The notes beneath the pieces are model-generated. The model did no database searches, was not told the origin of the DNA, and worked only from the letters and a program-made list of their open reading frames with translations. This document shows positions 1 to 10,042 of a stretch of 64,000 nucleotides of DNA, piece by piece. The position numbers and the translations under genes were made by a program. Position 1 is the stretch's first letter, and each line of letters begins with the position of its first letter. The DNA comes from Chrysomallon squamiferum (taxonomy: Eukaryota > Mollusca > Gastropoda > Neomphalida > Peltospiridae): positions 18,063,698-18,127,697 of the forward strand of contig CM022670.1 in NCBI GenBank assembly GCA_012295275.1. Reading direction: 5' to 3'.

Positions 1-83
1 ACATGGAAAAATAGAGATGCATAGAGTGACAGATTATTAGAGAGACGGAGAGACAGACACAAAGAAAGAGGAGAAGTAAACAG

Positions 84-116
<33 letters not shown>

Positions 117-484
117 ACACACGAAACAAAACAAAAAATACAACAACAACAACAAAATAAATAGTTTTTAGATATTTCAAAATACATAATCTACTTGTGA
201 AAATCTGGAAAGTCGATCATGCTAAACTAAAACAGAAATCGTGGACACAGTCTTTATTGTGTTACTGGCGCTTTAAAAACTATGTACATTTTATATACGG
301 TTGGAGCCGCATTTTGGGTTCTATGATACGAAACTGAGCAGTAATGAACACTATACTATTTATGACGATATTTCTTTCGAACAATAATTAATTTTTGTTC
401 TTTCTTTTTTTATTTCTTTATTTGTGTTTTGTTCTTTATCTTTATATTAATTTAGTATTTCATCTTTTTAACTCTTTCTTTTAA

Positions 485-573
<89 letters not shown>

Positions 574-1550
574 TTCCGATCTTTCCCATTAACTCTGTAA
601 TTTTTCTGGCAATCTGCCACCTATATTTTAGTCCTCCCTATCTGCCTATCTTCCCCTCCCATCTCTCCTACCATTTCGTTTATCGGTCTCTTCTCCTCTA
701 TGTGCAGGCTGGTTTGATTCTGGATTGATTTTAATTTCACAGAATGTTGTTTAAGAGATGATGCGTAGAGCGCGTGGTGCCTCTTGTAGTTAATCTTTCA
801 TTCGGATTATGATCGTAAGCACACGAACGTCTATATATACATGTCCATTAACAGGCTGATTTACACATGAAGAGCGGTTGTGTGATTTCAGGACCCACTG
901 TCAGAGAACCTATTTGTCCAAGTCTTATAATAATCACACGACTGCTAGATGACATGTTTTATTGCACAGTTCATTGTCGTAAGTGTTTTCCTGCAAATTC
1001 CGTTCTTTCTCAGTGCGCCCCATTCGAATTCTCCAACTCATCTTAACCCAGTAAATGTGCCGAAGAACTGAACAGAGAAACCACTTAAAGCGAAATGTAA
1101 AATAATATTCCTGTGTGATAGCATCCATCAGACATCAGATTAGTATTTGTCGAAAAGCCTTTTCATTTTAAAGGTTTGCCACAAATCAATAGACAAGATC
1201 TTGCATTACGCCATCACTTTATTAACCACATTCAACACATTTGCATTATAAAATGGCTTCTTTTTGTTTCAGATGTTGTAAGTTAGAGGTCTTTCAGCAA
1301 CCGTAATAACTGAGAAACTGAATAATGTTGTATTCTGGTTTCCGTACAATAAAATATATTTACAAATACAGTAAACATACTGTAATACAATAACTACAAG
1401 AACAAAATAAAAATAACATGGAAAGGAGAATGAGGAAGTGAAAAAAATGAAATAAAAAAGAAGGTGAGGAAAAGAAAAAGAGAAAAGAGTCTAATAATAA
1501 TAACATTATTAATGCAGGCGAACACTATTCGAATTTTCAGTGTAAACAAG
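1..1550. other. Non-coding, AT-rich, with (AC)n and (CT)n tracts
   Basis: This stretch contains an (AC)n tract at about 86-114 and a long uninterrupted (TC)n tract at 488-570, about 41 units. The remainder is AT-rich sequence with a pyrimidine-rich shoulder after the CT tract. The only open frame of note, a 64-codon minus frame at 934-1128, has no recognisable domain. I see no gene before the tRNA. Confidence 0.6.
488..570. repeat. (CT)n microsatellite
   Basis: An uninterrupted TC dinucleotide run of about 83 bp. It is followed by a C/T-rich but irregular stretch to about 700. Confidence 0.97.
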
Positions 1551-1554
1551 AAAA
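1551..1554 (-). terminator. RNA polymerase III T4 terminator of tRNA-Ser
   Basis: Four A residues on the plus strand read as TTTT on the minus strand, four nucleotides past the discriminator base of the tRNA-Ser gene. A run of four T's just downstream of a tRNA 3' end is the standard eukaryotic Pol III stop. This supports an active transcription unit. Confidence 0.75.
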
Positions 1555-1558
1555 CGAA

Positions 1559-1640
1559 CGACGAGGATGGGAGTCGAACCCACGCGGGCAGAGCCCAATG
1601 AATTAGCAGTCCATCGCCTTAACCACTCGGCCACCTCGTC
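1559..1640 (-). tRNA. tRNA-Ser-GCT: tRNA-Ser (anticodon GCT)
   Basis: This is a class II tRNA that reads AGC/AGU serine codons in cytosolic translation. Read on the minus strand, the 7-bp acceptor stem GACGAGG/CCTCGTC closes perfectly and the discriminator base is G, as expected for serine tRNA. The anticodon stem ATGGA/TTCAT contains one G-U wobble and presents loop CTGCTAA, with the GCT anticodon at 1605-1607. A long variable arm (GGGC-TCT-GCCC) marks the tRNA as serine/leucine type. The T arm is GTGGG-TTCGACT-CCCAT. The A box TGGCCGAGTGG lies at 1623-1633 and the B box GGTTCGACTCC at 1570-1580, so both internal Pol III promoters look intact. There is no intron and no encoded CCA, as is usual in eukaryotes. 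All stems pair, so it is probably functional, although the wobble leaves a mild chance of a recent tRNA pseudogene. Confidence 0.95.
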
Positions 1641-2261
1641 TTGTAACAAACGCTTACTCAAGCTGATTTTATTTTAAAATATAACGTAAAAAAAGGCAGT
1701 ACTAAATGATTTTTTTTTTTTTTTTTTTTTTTCTCTGTTGCAATAATATTATATCTGTTTTTAGGCAAAATCTTTGGAAGCAAGTCATGGATTGAAATCA
1801 TTAATCCATATGTCCCTAGGGACAGAACACAAGTCGTGTTTGACCATGAAATCAATGAGTTATCGTTCAGTAAACAAGGTATTAGATGACCTCTGGGGTC
1901 TGACCAAGGAAGCGAGAAGACTTCAATTTCATACCATTTTTGGTCAATGAAGCCAATTGGTCTTGTTTTGATTCGGACTTAAATCTCCGCTGTCGCACCT
2001 CCCAGCTACTGGTAATACCCTCCTCTCTTCTCCAGATGACATGCCTTTCGTTTCGTTTTGTTTGAACCTATTGTTGAAAATTTATATCAGTGGAAGCGAA
2101 TTCAGTGATCTGCATTGAACTTGCACGCTAATTTCCTTCTAATTACATTGCTATAGTTTTCATTATGATGAGTAAATGAGACTGGATTCAACAGAAAGTG
2201 ACATGATATTCGTTAGAAGAAATGGACGTTGGCTCAGAGGTTTTAATCAAAGTGCTCGATC
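1641..2261. other. Unique sequence 5' of the tRNA gene
   Basis: A poly-T tract lies at 1710-1732. The rest is moderately complex AT-rich DNA with no long open frame and no recognised motif. It lies upstream of the minus-strand tRNA. Confidence 0.4.
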
Positions 2262-2550
2262 TGTTAAGAACTCATTAAATTATAGTTCTTAAAGGCGCAG
2301 TACACACGGTGCGATTTGTTGAAATGTTACCTATATTAGGTGTGCTAAGAGTTCATTAAATTATATTTAATAAAGATGTAGTACAAACGGTACGATTGTT
2401 GTTGTTTTTTTGAAATTATGTCTGTATTACATGTTAAGAGTTTATAAAATTGTTCTTATTAAAAATACTATACCAAAGGTGGGAGGTGTTTAAAAAAAAT
2501 CTATATTAGATTGTGATTTATAAATTACACCTAATAAAGGAACAGCGCCA
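2262..2550. repeat. Diverged minisatellite, unit about 82 bp, about 3.5 copies
   Basis: Copies begin at the related words TAAGAACTCATTAAATTA (2264), TAAGAGTTCATTAAATTA (2346) and TAAGAGTTTATAAAATTG (2434), with a weaker partial copy near 2514. The conserved core also includes a word resembling AGTACACACGGTGCGATT. Spacings are 82, 88 and about 80 bp. Copies differ by many substitutions, so the array is old. Confidence 0.75.
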
Positions 2551-2639
2551 TCTGTTCCTTTTGTATAATCATGTTGCTGATATACTGAATTACGTTACAC
2601 TAAAGACTGTTCTTACTGTATTAATTAGTCCATGTCTAC

Positions 2640-3110
2640 CCTTACTGTACGTAATTGAACTATACTGTACTGGACTTTTCTATTAATCTGTACTGATCTT
2701 ATTCTGCTATTTTGTACTGAACTTACTGTTTTATTTTGTACTGAACCCACTGTACTATTCTGTACTAAACCCACTGTACTGCGGTGTGCTGTATTGCACA
2801 AAACGATACTGTGTCAGTATTAAATAGTATCGTACTGTATTCTGTGGTATTGCACTGTAGTAAGTGGACAGCACTGTACTAACTGGTATTTCAATATATC
2901 GTGTACGGTATTGTACTGTACTGTGCGATATTGTACTGTACGGTACTGTAAAGTACTGTGCGATATTGTAATGACTATGCGGTGTTGCAGAGTATTATGC
3001 CATATTTGTGTATTGCGCAGTATTCTACGGTGTACTGTGATGTGCGATATTACCCTGCATACTAAGTGGTATTTTACTGTACTATATGGTATTATGTTAT
3101 ACATTTTGCA
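2640..3110. repeat. Degenerate TACTGTA-type tandem repeat
   Basis: A long tract is dominated by words such as TGTACTGTAC, TGCGATATTG and GTATTGTACTG, recurring with an irregular period of about 10-11 bp. Both strands carry short open frames (82 and 94 codons) made of repeated Tyr/Cys/Val/Arg or Thr/Val/Gln/Tyr words. These follow from the repeat and are not evidence of a protein. Confidence 0.75.
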
Positions 3111-3370
3111 ATATAAAATAGCCAGAAAATGTTTGCATAATGATACATTAAAATATTAATAGAAATTTTAGTAGTTCTCATGATTATTTATAACGATAAA
3201 GTCTGGAAGAGAAAATCCATTGCCATAAACGATCATTCACTTCATAATGATTTTTTGAGAAACACCATACGGCTTTTAACATATAATGTCTACTGCCTTG
3301 ATTTGACTACAGTCTTTGAAATAAAACGCAGCGTGAATAAAGCAAACGAAAGAAATAGAGAAAATTAGAA

Positions 3371-3585
3371 ACGTAATAGAATATAACGTAACGTAACATA
3401 ACGTAATAAACCGAAAGGTGACGTAATAGAATATAACGTAACGTAACGTAACGTAATAAACCGAAAGGTAACGTAATAGAATATAACGTAACGTAACATA
3501 ACGTAATAAACCGAAAGGTAACGTAATAGAATATAACGTAACGTAACATAACGTAATAAACCAAAAGGTAACGTAATACAATGCA
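3371..3585. repeat. 50-bp minisatellite, about 4.2 copies
   Basis: The unit begins ACGTAATAGAATATAACGTA and ends ATAAACCGAAAGGTA. Copies start at 3371, 3421, 3471, 3521 and (partial) 3571, exactly 50 bp apart. Copies differ only at scattered positions, so the array is young. Each unit holds internal (ACGTA)n sub-repeats. Because 50 is not a multiple of 3 and the minus strand lacks stops, all three minus frames stay open, which produces 73-122-codon artefact ORFs. Confidence 0.95.
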
Positions 3586-3660
3586 CAAAATATAAAGTAG
3601 CACAATAAAGAGTACAAAAAGTTACCTGTATTTCTCACTTCCAATTAGAAAAGATAATAT

Positions 3661-3682
3661 CTTTTTTTTTTTTTTTTTTTTT
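3661..3682. repeat. Poly-T tract
   Basis: A run of about 22 T's about 75 bp after the 50-bp array. It could be the A-tail of a minus-strand retroposon, but no element body is recognised. Confidence 0.8.
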
Positions 3683-4224
3683 GGGCTATACTGAGATGAG
3701 AACAACAATGGAGAATGCTATAAAGATTAAGATTATTAAACGTCTGAACTATCGTGATATATCACTTTACAGCGACTCCATTATCCAATACAAAAATATT
3801 CTGTCTCGGGATTAACTTTAGGGAAATGAAAGGAGACGCTTGGTTTGTTTTGCCTGCTGTCATTTTATTGTTTTCTTTCATTTGTTAGACTTACCTAAAA
3901 TAAAACATCTCGTGTAACTCTATCGTCTGCCTCGCGTCAAACGAGGACCGAAATTACTCAATTAGTAATGGGAGACATCTTCAAGAAAGCCAGTTCCTGT
4001 CGTGTATTACACATTAATAAAAATCAAATCAAAATTTTCTCTCTAAGATCGTGATAATGATGAAAAATCTCTGTATTTGACTGCTTATCTTCAATCTTCC
4101 GTCTGACAAACTAGTCAGCTTTTGTCTAATTGTGAAAAGAAAAACCAAAAGCCTAAAAAAAAATTTTAAAAAAAGAGAAAAAAGAAAACAAAATAGAAAA
4201 AAACCCACAAAACAACAAAACAAA

Positions 4225-4463
4225 AATATATCTATTTATGTGAATACAACGCAAAGATAAGTATAGTTATACTGAACAACATTAGTTTATCAAATATACT
4301 AAAAATTTGTGATATGTTTATTTATGTCTATATAATACAAAGGTAAGTATAGTTATACTGAACAACATTAATTTATCAAATATACTAAAAACTGGTGATA
4401 TGTTTATTAATGTCTATATAATACAAAGGTAAGTATAGTTATACTGAACGACATTAGTTTGGC
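4225..4463. repeat. 86-bp minisatellite, about 2.7 copies
   Basis: The word GTATAGTTATACTGAAC occurs at 4261, 4347 and 4433, exactly 86 bp apart. It is followed in each copy by ACATTA-TTTATCAAATATACTAAAAA-like sequence, which breaks down in the last copy. The recurring word contains the small palindrome AGTATAGTTATACT. Confidence 0.92.
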
Positions 4464-4711
4464 AGATCTATCTTAAATTCACATCTGAAGCAGATATTAT
4501 TATTATTATATTGGGTAACATACCATAATTTTAAGCTAAAATAAAACTATTACGTCTTTAGATTTCAAACGTAAATTAAATATTTGTTCTATTATCAAAT
4601 ATTCAAATATTCCAACAGTACAGTGCAGAGATAAATAAATAAAATTAATTAATAAATAACTGAGTAACTGATAATACTATGTGTACAAATGAATTATTGA
4701 AGAATCTAAAT

Positions 4712-4716
4712 AATAA

Positions 4717-4782
<66 letters not shown>
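4712..4782. repeat. (AAT)n microsatellite
   Basis: A nearly pure AAT trinucleotide run of about 70 bp. Confidence 0.95.
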
Positions 4783-4783
<1 letters not shown>

Positions 4784-5730
4784 GTAATACAAAACTGATG
4801 AATGTAGGAAGATCTAAATAAATTTAATTCAAAAAAAGAAAAGAAACAAACAAACGATATTTCAATTTTGAAAGAATATCACTGTCACCGTGTAACATCC
4901 GCCTTGCCAATGACAACACTACAATAATTAATGATATCTTTTATCTGATTAAACCACGTGTTTAAGTTTAACTCTAACTTTTAGTACTCCAAAGAGCATA
5001 TAAATCTAGCAGTCAGTAGGCGTTCTGTGACAAGGTGTACGTACAACAAAGTGTAGCTATATGGATGTGTATATCGAATTACGTAACCTGAGTTTGATTC
5101 GAAATTCTTTCTTCTTATTGGTCTTGCTTAGAATTTCAAGTTGGGGAGTAAAACAAACCTAGATACCACACAAATTTTATATAATTTATCACAAAAAAAA
5201 TATAAAAAATAAAAAATAAAAAGCATGAAAAAAAGACGAAACAAACAACAGTAAGGGAAAAATTGCTTGCTTAATAACACGATTACATATCAAACATGTC
5301 GAATATTGAAACAAAACCATGATATATTCTTTTTTCAACTTATAAAAAAATATATGTTCTTCAAGTGATCTACAAAATCGCTTTCTGCTTATTTTTGGCG
5401 ACATTTTGGTTTACATTACAATCTCTTATCTTATAACTGCTTTAGTATGATTATATTTCAGCACATACATTAGACTAATAATCTCCATATTGCAATTTTT
5501 AGACACAGTTGTTTTCTAAGCACTTGATATGCGCTGTGTTTATAATAATATGGACAAAAAAACCATTGTCAACATATCAAGATTAACAGTAGAATGGAAT
5601 CTTTTAAATAAATTTTCCAATTACTGGAAAACACTTACTGTTCCTTTAGATAAAATAACCTCGTTAGAACTGATCATGTAACTTTCTACATTATTTAGAA
5701 ATATATATGTGTATCTCTGTATGGTCACTG
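4783..5730. other. AT-rich unique sequence
   Basis: No repeat array, RNA or credible coding frame is seen. A 71-codon minus frame at 5189-5404 has no recognisable domain. Confidence 0.4.
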
Positions 5731-5734
5731 TTTT

Positions 5735-5930
5735 TGTATGTTTGTACGTACGTACGTATGTATGTATATGTGTGTGTATGCATGTTTGAATGTATGTGTG
5801 TATGTATGTTTGTATGTCTATGTGTACGTATGTCTGTATGTATTCGTATATATATATATATGTATGTATGTGTGTGTGTATGAATGTATGTATGTTTTAT
5901 ATACATATATGTTTGTGTTCATGTATATAT
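5735..5930. repeat. Imperfect (TATG)n / (TG)n tract
   Basis: TATG tetranucleotides alternate with TGTG, TACG and TATA blocks over about 195 bp. The Tyr/Val/Cys/Met and Thr/His/Ile open frames on the two strands are translations of this repeat. Confidence 0.92.
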
Positions 5931-6328
5931 GAAAGAATTAAAATACTATATATTTATGTGACATATCTTTGTATTTTTTTTTCTTCTCTTTCTCACTTTG
6001 ATTTTATTTATTTTGCTTTTTTAACCTTTATTTTTTAAAGAATCATTTCCTTAATGAATGTTTTCAGGTTTACGCAGTTCTAATAACAAGAAAACACGTA
6101 ACAAATAGAAAAAGAAAAAAGAAAAAAAAGAAACATGATATTATTTCTCTGATTGTTTCATTTTTTCCTTCATATTAAAATATTTGTTTATCGTGTGTTA
6201 TTTTATAAGTTTATTATGATATTTTACTTTGTTTTTTGAATTTGGCTTCTGTTTTTTATGTCTTTTATAGTAGTTATCGTTTTCTTTTTATTACAAAGTG
6301 ATAATTATTACTGCAATATAATAACAAT

Positions 6329-6330
<2 letters not shown>

Positions 6331-6388
<58 letters not shown>

Positions 6389-6406
6389 AGATGATGATGA
6401 TGATGA
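6331..6406. repeat. (AAT)n followed by (GAT)n
   Basis: About 55 bp of AAT repeats passes directly into about 20 bp of GAT repeats. The resulting poly-Asn/poly-Asp ORF is a repeat artefact. Confidence 0.93.
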
Positions 6407-7132
6407 TAACGATAATAATATAAAGAATAAGCATATTATTATTATTATTTTCTTTCATTTTTGCAGCAACCGAGTAAGAAAAAATCAATAATTATCTGTT
6501 AAAAGGAATAAATATAAAAATAAATATACAACGGAAGGAAAAAAAAAAAAAAAAAGTATATCAGAAATATGTAAGAAAAGAAAAAGAAAAAAGACAGTAC
6601 TAATAATAAATAATAAAATAAAAATAAAATAAAATAAAACAATAAATAAATAAATAAAAGAGAAAAGAAAATAATTATGATGAAGATAACTAGAACGGAA
6701 TTCAAGAAAGAATCAAGTTGCAACAACAACAACAACAAAATATGATCTTCATCCTGATGATGAGGGCAACTATGATGATGATGATAATAATAATAATAAA
6801 CTGTTTCTGTTGCTAAGAATTATGACAGTAATAACGCCAGTGAAAATGAAAAGAAACGCAAGGAATGATACCAGTTTCAATAAGTGTCTCGATTTTTTGT
6901 TTTTAGTTCTAGCTTTTATATTAGTACAAGAAGAAAACTGAATCGGGTCGGACATGTTTAGGGTTAGCTTGATCTAAGTACAGAAGTATATATGTCCAAG
7001 GATTTATTTGATCTTTGCTCGAGAGATATAGTCTAAGAACAGGATAGGAAAACGCTAGAGATCACTGGAGAGGGAGTGATGACGAACGTTGGTGGACGGA
7101 ACTGATAATGCTGGTCAAAATAATTGTACTGT
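6407..7132. other. A-rich low-complexity then unique sequence
   Basis: A-rich and AAT/AAAT-rich DNA runs to about 6800. More complex sequence (about 6830-7130) leads into the 38-bp array. No gene is supported. Confidence 0.4.
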
Positions 7133-7380
7133 AGACCTAGAATCATCTTTGCAAACTAAAATGGTGTTGGAGACCTAGAATCATCTTTGCAAACTAAAAT
7201 GGTGTTGGAGACCTAGCATCATCTTTGCAAACTGAAATGGTGTTGGAGACCTAGAATCATCTTTGCAAACTAAAATTGTGTTGGAGACCTAGCTTCATCT
7301 TTGCAAACTAAAATTGTGTTGGAGACCTAGAATCATCTTTGCAAACTAAAATGGTGTTGGAGACCTAGCATCATCTTTGC
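7133..7380. repeat. 38-bp minisatellite, about 6.5 copies
   Basis: The unit starts AGACCTAGAATCATCTTTGC and ends ATGGTGTTGG. Copies start at 7133, 7171, 7209, 7247, 7285, 7323 and a partial copy at 7361, all exactly 38 bp apart. Variation is limited to a few sites, for example GAATC/GCATC/GCTTC after the AGACCTA word, and AATGG/AATTG. The final copy ends abruptly after TTTGC. Confidence 0.96.
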
Positions 7381-9980
7381 ACAGAAAGACTGTTATCCAG
7401 GATTCTGATGGAGAACAAGGAGAACCTGGGATACTATTGACAGCTTTCGATAGATATCACAGAGCAAACTATCATTAGAGACCTGTCATACCCAGGGTGC
7501 TGTAAGAAACCAAGAAATACAAGAACGATTTTCATGGTGGCATCTTATAACGACTAAATAACATTATACATGGAATAATCTTGTTGCGGTAATAAAATAT
7601 TATAATATCTGATAATCACTGTTTGCCTCCTCGTTATGTTTTCCTTGATGGATATTATAATTAATTAAGAATAGAAACTGCTCATTTCGGTGGATACAAT
7701 ACTTGCTAATTAATTAAATAACGTAGTTGCTAATTTTCATTAGATATCATTTCCTTTAATTAAGTATAAAAAAAATGGTTATTACATTAATTATTATCCG
7801 CCGAAAGAAACAAAGGAAAAAAGAGACTGAGAGACAGACAGACAGACAGACACACCGTGTCACTCGATACTTTTAGTAGTCATTGCATTTTAGGTGAAAA
7901 TTAGTATATAACATACAGCTATAATTAATTAGATAAAGTTTTGTATGGAAAGTCATATTCCGTTGCATTACATTTTAACAGAAATAATAATGAAATTAAG
8001 AAAGACGAAAATTAGAAAAAGAATCGTAGAAAACACTAAAAACATTTTTGTAACATCGTAATACGAATTCATTATAATAAAAAATAAAATAAAATAAAAT
8101 AAAAATGAAAATAAAAAATAAATAAAATAAAACAAAATAATAAAATCACATCACTAATAACATACATTACAAGGAAAAGAAAGAATCATTCTGATTTTTA
8201 GCATATATTTGGATATGTTTTTTTGTTTTAATTTTGATTAAAATTTTGTTGTTGTTTTTTGTTCCATTATATTAATGGAATATGTTGAAATGCCTTATAC
8301 CGTAGAATATTTTCCAATTTTAATAATCATTAAAAAGTTGCTCTCTATTGTTTATCTTAATTGTTTTTAAATTATTATTATTATTATTATTATTATTAAA
8401 CATTTGTTATGAAAGATATTTTGCGTTTATTCTCTTTTTCCTTTTTGTTTTTAAATCGTTCTGATGTGTTGTTTCCTATAAAAAAGTTAGATTTGTTTTA
8501 TTGATTAACTGATTGAAATGTGATTCGATTGATTCCTTTCTTCCTCCTTTTATCGTTTCTTTGTTTTCATTAATTTCTCTTTTTCTAAATGTTTAGTATA
8601 TGTAAAGTCTTAGAATTATTTCCTTCGTTCATTAATTTTTGCTAACCATTATATCTTTTTTTTTTCTTCTTAAATATGTTAAAAAACAAAACAAAAACGG
8701 AACTAATAATTAATATCCTGGGGAATATTAATCTTTTTCAAGAGTTTAATATTTCACGAGATTTTACCGTTAACAGACACTTTTCATTAAGTGAAGGAAA
8801 TAACTTCATACATCAACACAAACTGACATGCTCGCCTGGTTAACAACCTTCATTAAATAGGTTTAGTGGTGTCGTGTTAAGAAAACATCAATATTTCTCC
8901 TATGCTTAAATGGGAAATGAGAGAAAGAATGGAAGGAGATGGAGTGAGAGAGAGAGGGACAATAAACAATACAGATGACGGATTATCATTTACAGACAAA
9001 CTGACGTGTAGATCAAGTGATAAACAGAGATAATCAGAGAAATGATTCATCTGAATTAGTTAATTTTGACAGTCTACATCAATTCCAATAATCCTTATTT
9101 TTGTTATATTTTTTGTGGTAAGTCGTTTGTTATGATTAATAAAACAGCCACGTAAGTTTACAAAAATGACATACTGACGAAGTTATAAAAACAAACAAGA
9201 AAGCAACACCCAGACAAGCAGACCAGGTATTGAAAACAAACATTAGCCATCAGTTGCGAGAATGATTTCTGGTAACATTGGCAATACATTTTTATAAACC
9301 TTTAATTGTCGTTCTTAAATATCCTCCAACATTCGTTTTAGTTTGCTTGGTTTGTATCATAAATCAGCTAAAAGCGGTAAGCAAGGGGCAGCCGTTGATT
9401 TAAATATTCAAATATTTCTGCATAGCAGAGGAACAAAAAATATTTCAAGTATATAAGCTGTACGTTTGATATTTTAAACACAATTTAGCATATGTCATTA
9501 CGAACAATATCCATTATAAGATTTAACAAAGGGAAAATCTTAGGAATTTCTACCATGTTCAGTCAGAGGTATCCGATACTCTTAGTGAATGGACGAAGAT
9601 TGATGTTTGAAAAGAACATCACTGCATAGAAGTTTTATCTAGATCTCATCTTGTGAAGAAAGATAACAGCAAAACCAATCAGCAGACGCATTTTTCTTTG
9701 GATTCAAATAAAGTAAAACTGCACTGGACAAAAGCCCATTAATTAATCAGAATTGTGGATACATCCCCACTCTGAAATACTTGTAATTGCACTTCAAAAG
9801 AAAAATTTTGACCTGAAATTTGCTTTTGTTAATAGCTTATTGTGCCAGTCTAACAGGAAATAGAAAGATTATTTATTTGTGCTATGAATAAAAAGAAGTA
9901 AACTGAATATATTATTATTATTATTTTTTTTTTTACTATTATTTAATTAATTAATTTATTTATTTAGTTATTTCTGCTTA
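7381..9980. other. AT-rich unique sequence with small simple tracts
   Basis: It holds (ACAG)n at about 7829-7853, an A-rich AAAAT tract at about 8078-8150, an ATT run at about 8370-8398 and a short GA tract near 8946-8956. No coding frame above 60 codons was noted in this stretch and no RNA gene is recognised. Confidence 0.45.
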
Positions 9981-9994
9981 ATACGAATGAAACA

Positions 9995-10042
9995 TACACA
10001 TATACATACATACATACATACACACACACATACATACATATA
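9995..10042. repeat. (ACAT)n/(CA)n tract
   Basis: About 45 bp of alternating ACAT and AC units. Confidence 0.88.

Noticed and set aside
3276-3644. 122-codon minus ORF rich in Tyr, Leu, Arg and Thr
   Set aside because: It is imposed by the 50-bp minisatellite, which is open in all three minus frames.
5735-5930. Cys/Val/Tyr-rich secreted peptide ORFs in TATG tracts
   Set aside because: They are tetranucleotide-repeat translations, seen again at 19029-19280 and 34001-34140.
7020-7110. Degraded LINE reverse-transcriptase tail
   Set aside because: A few suggestive codons need a frameshift and no catalytic motif is present.
7133-7380. CRISPR-like regular repeats
   Set aside because: The repeats are head-to-tail with no unique spacers, and the genome context is eukaryotic. 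The same applies to the 50-, 55- and 86-bp arrays.
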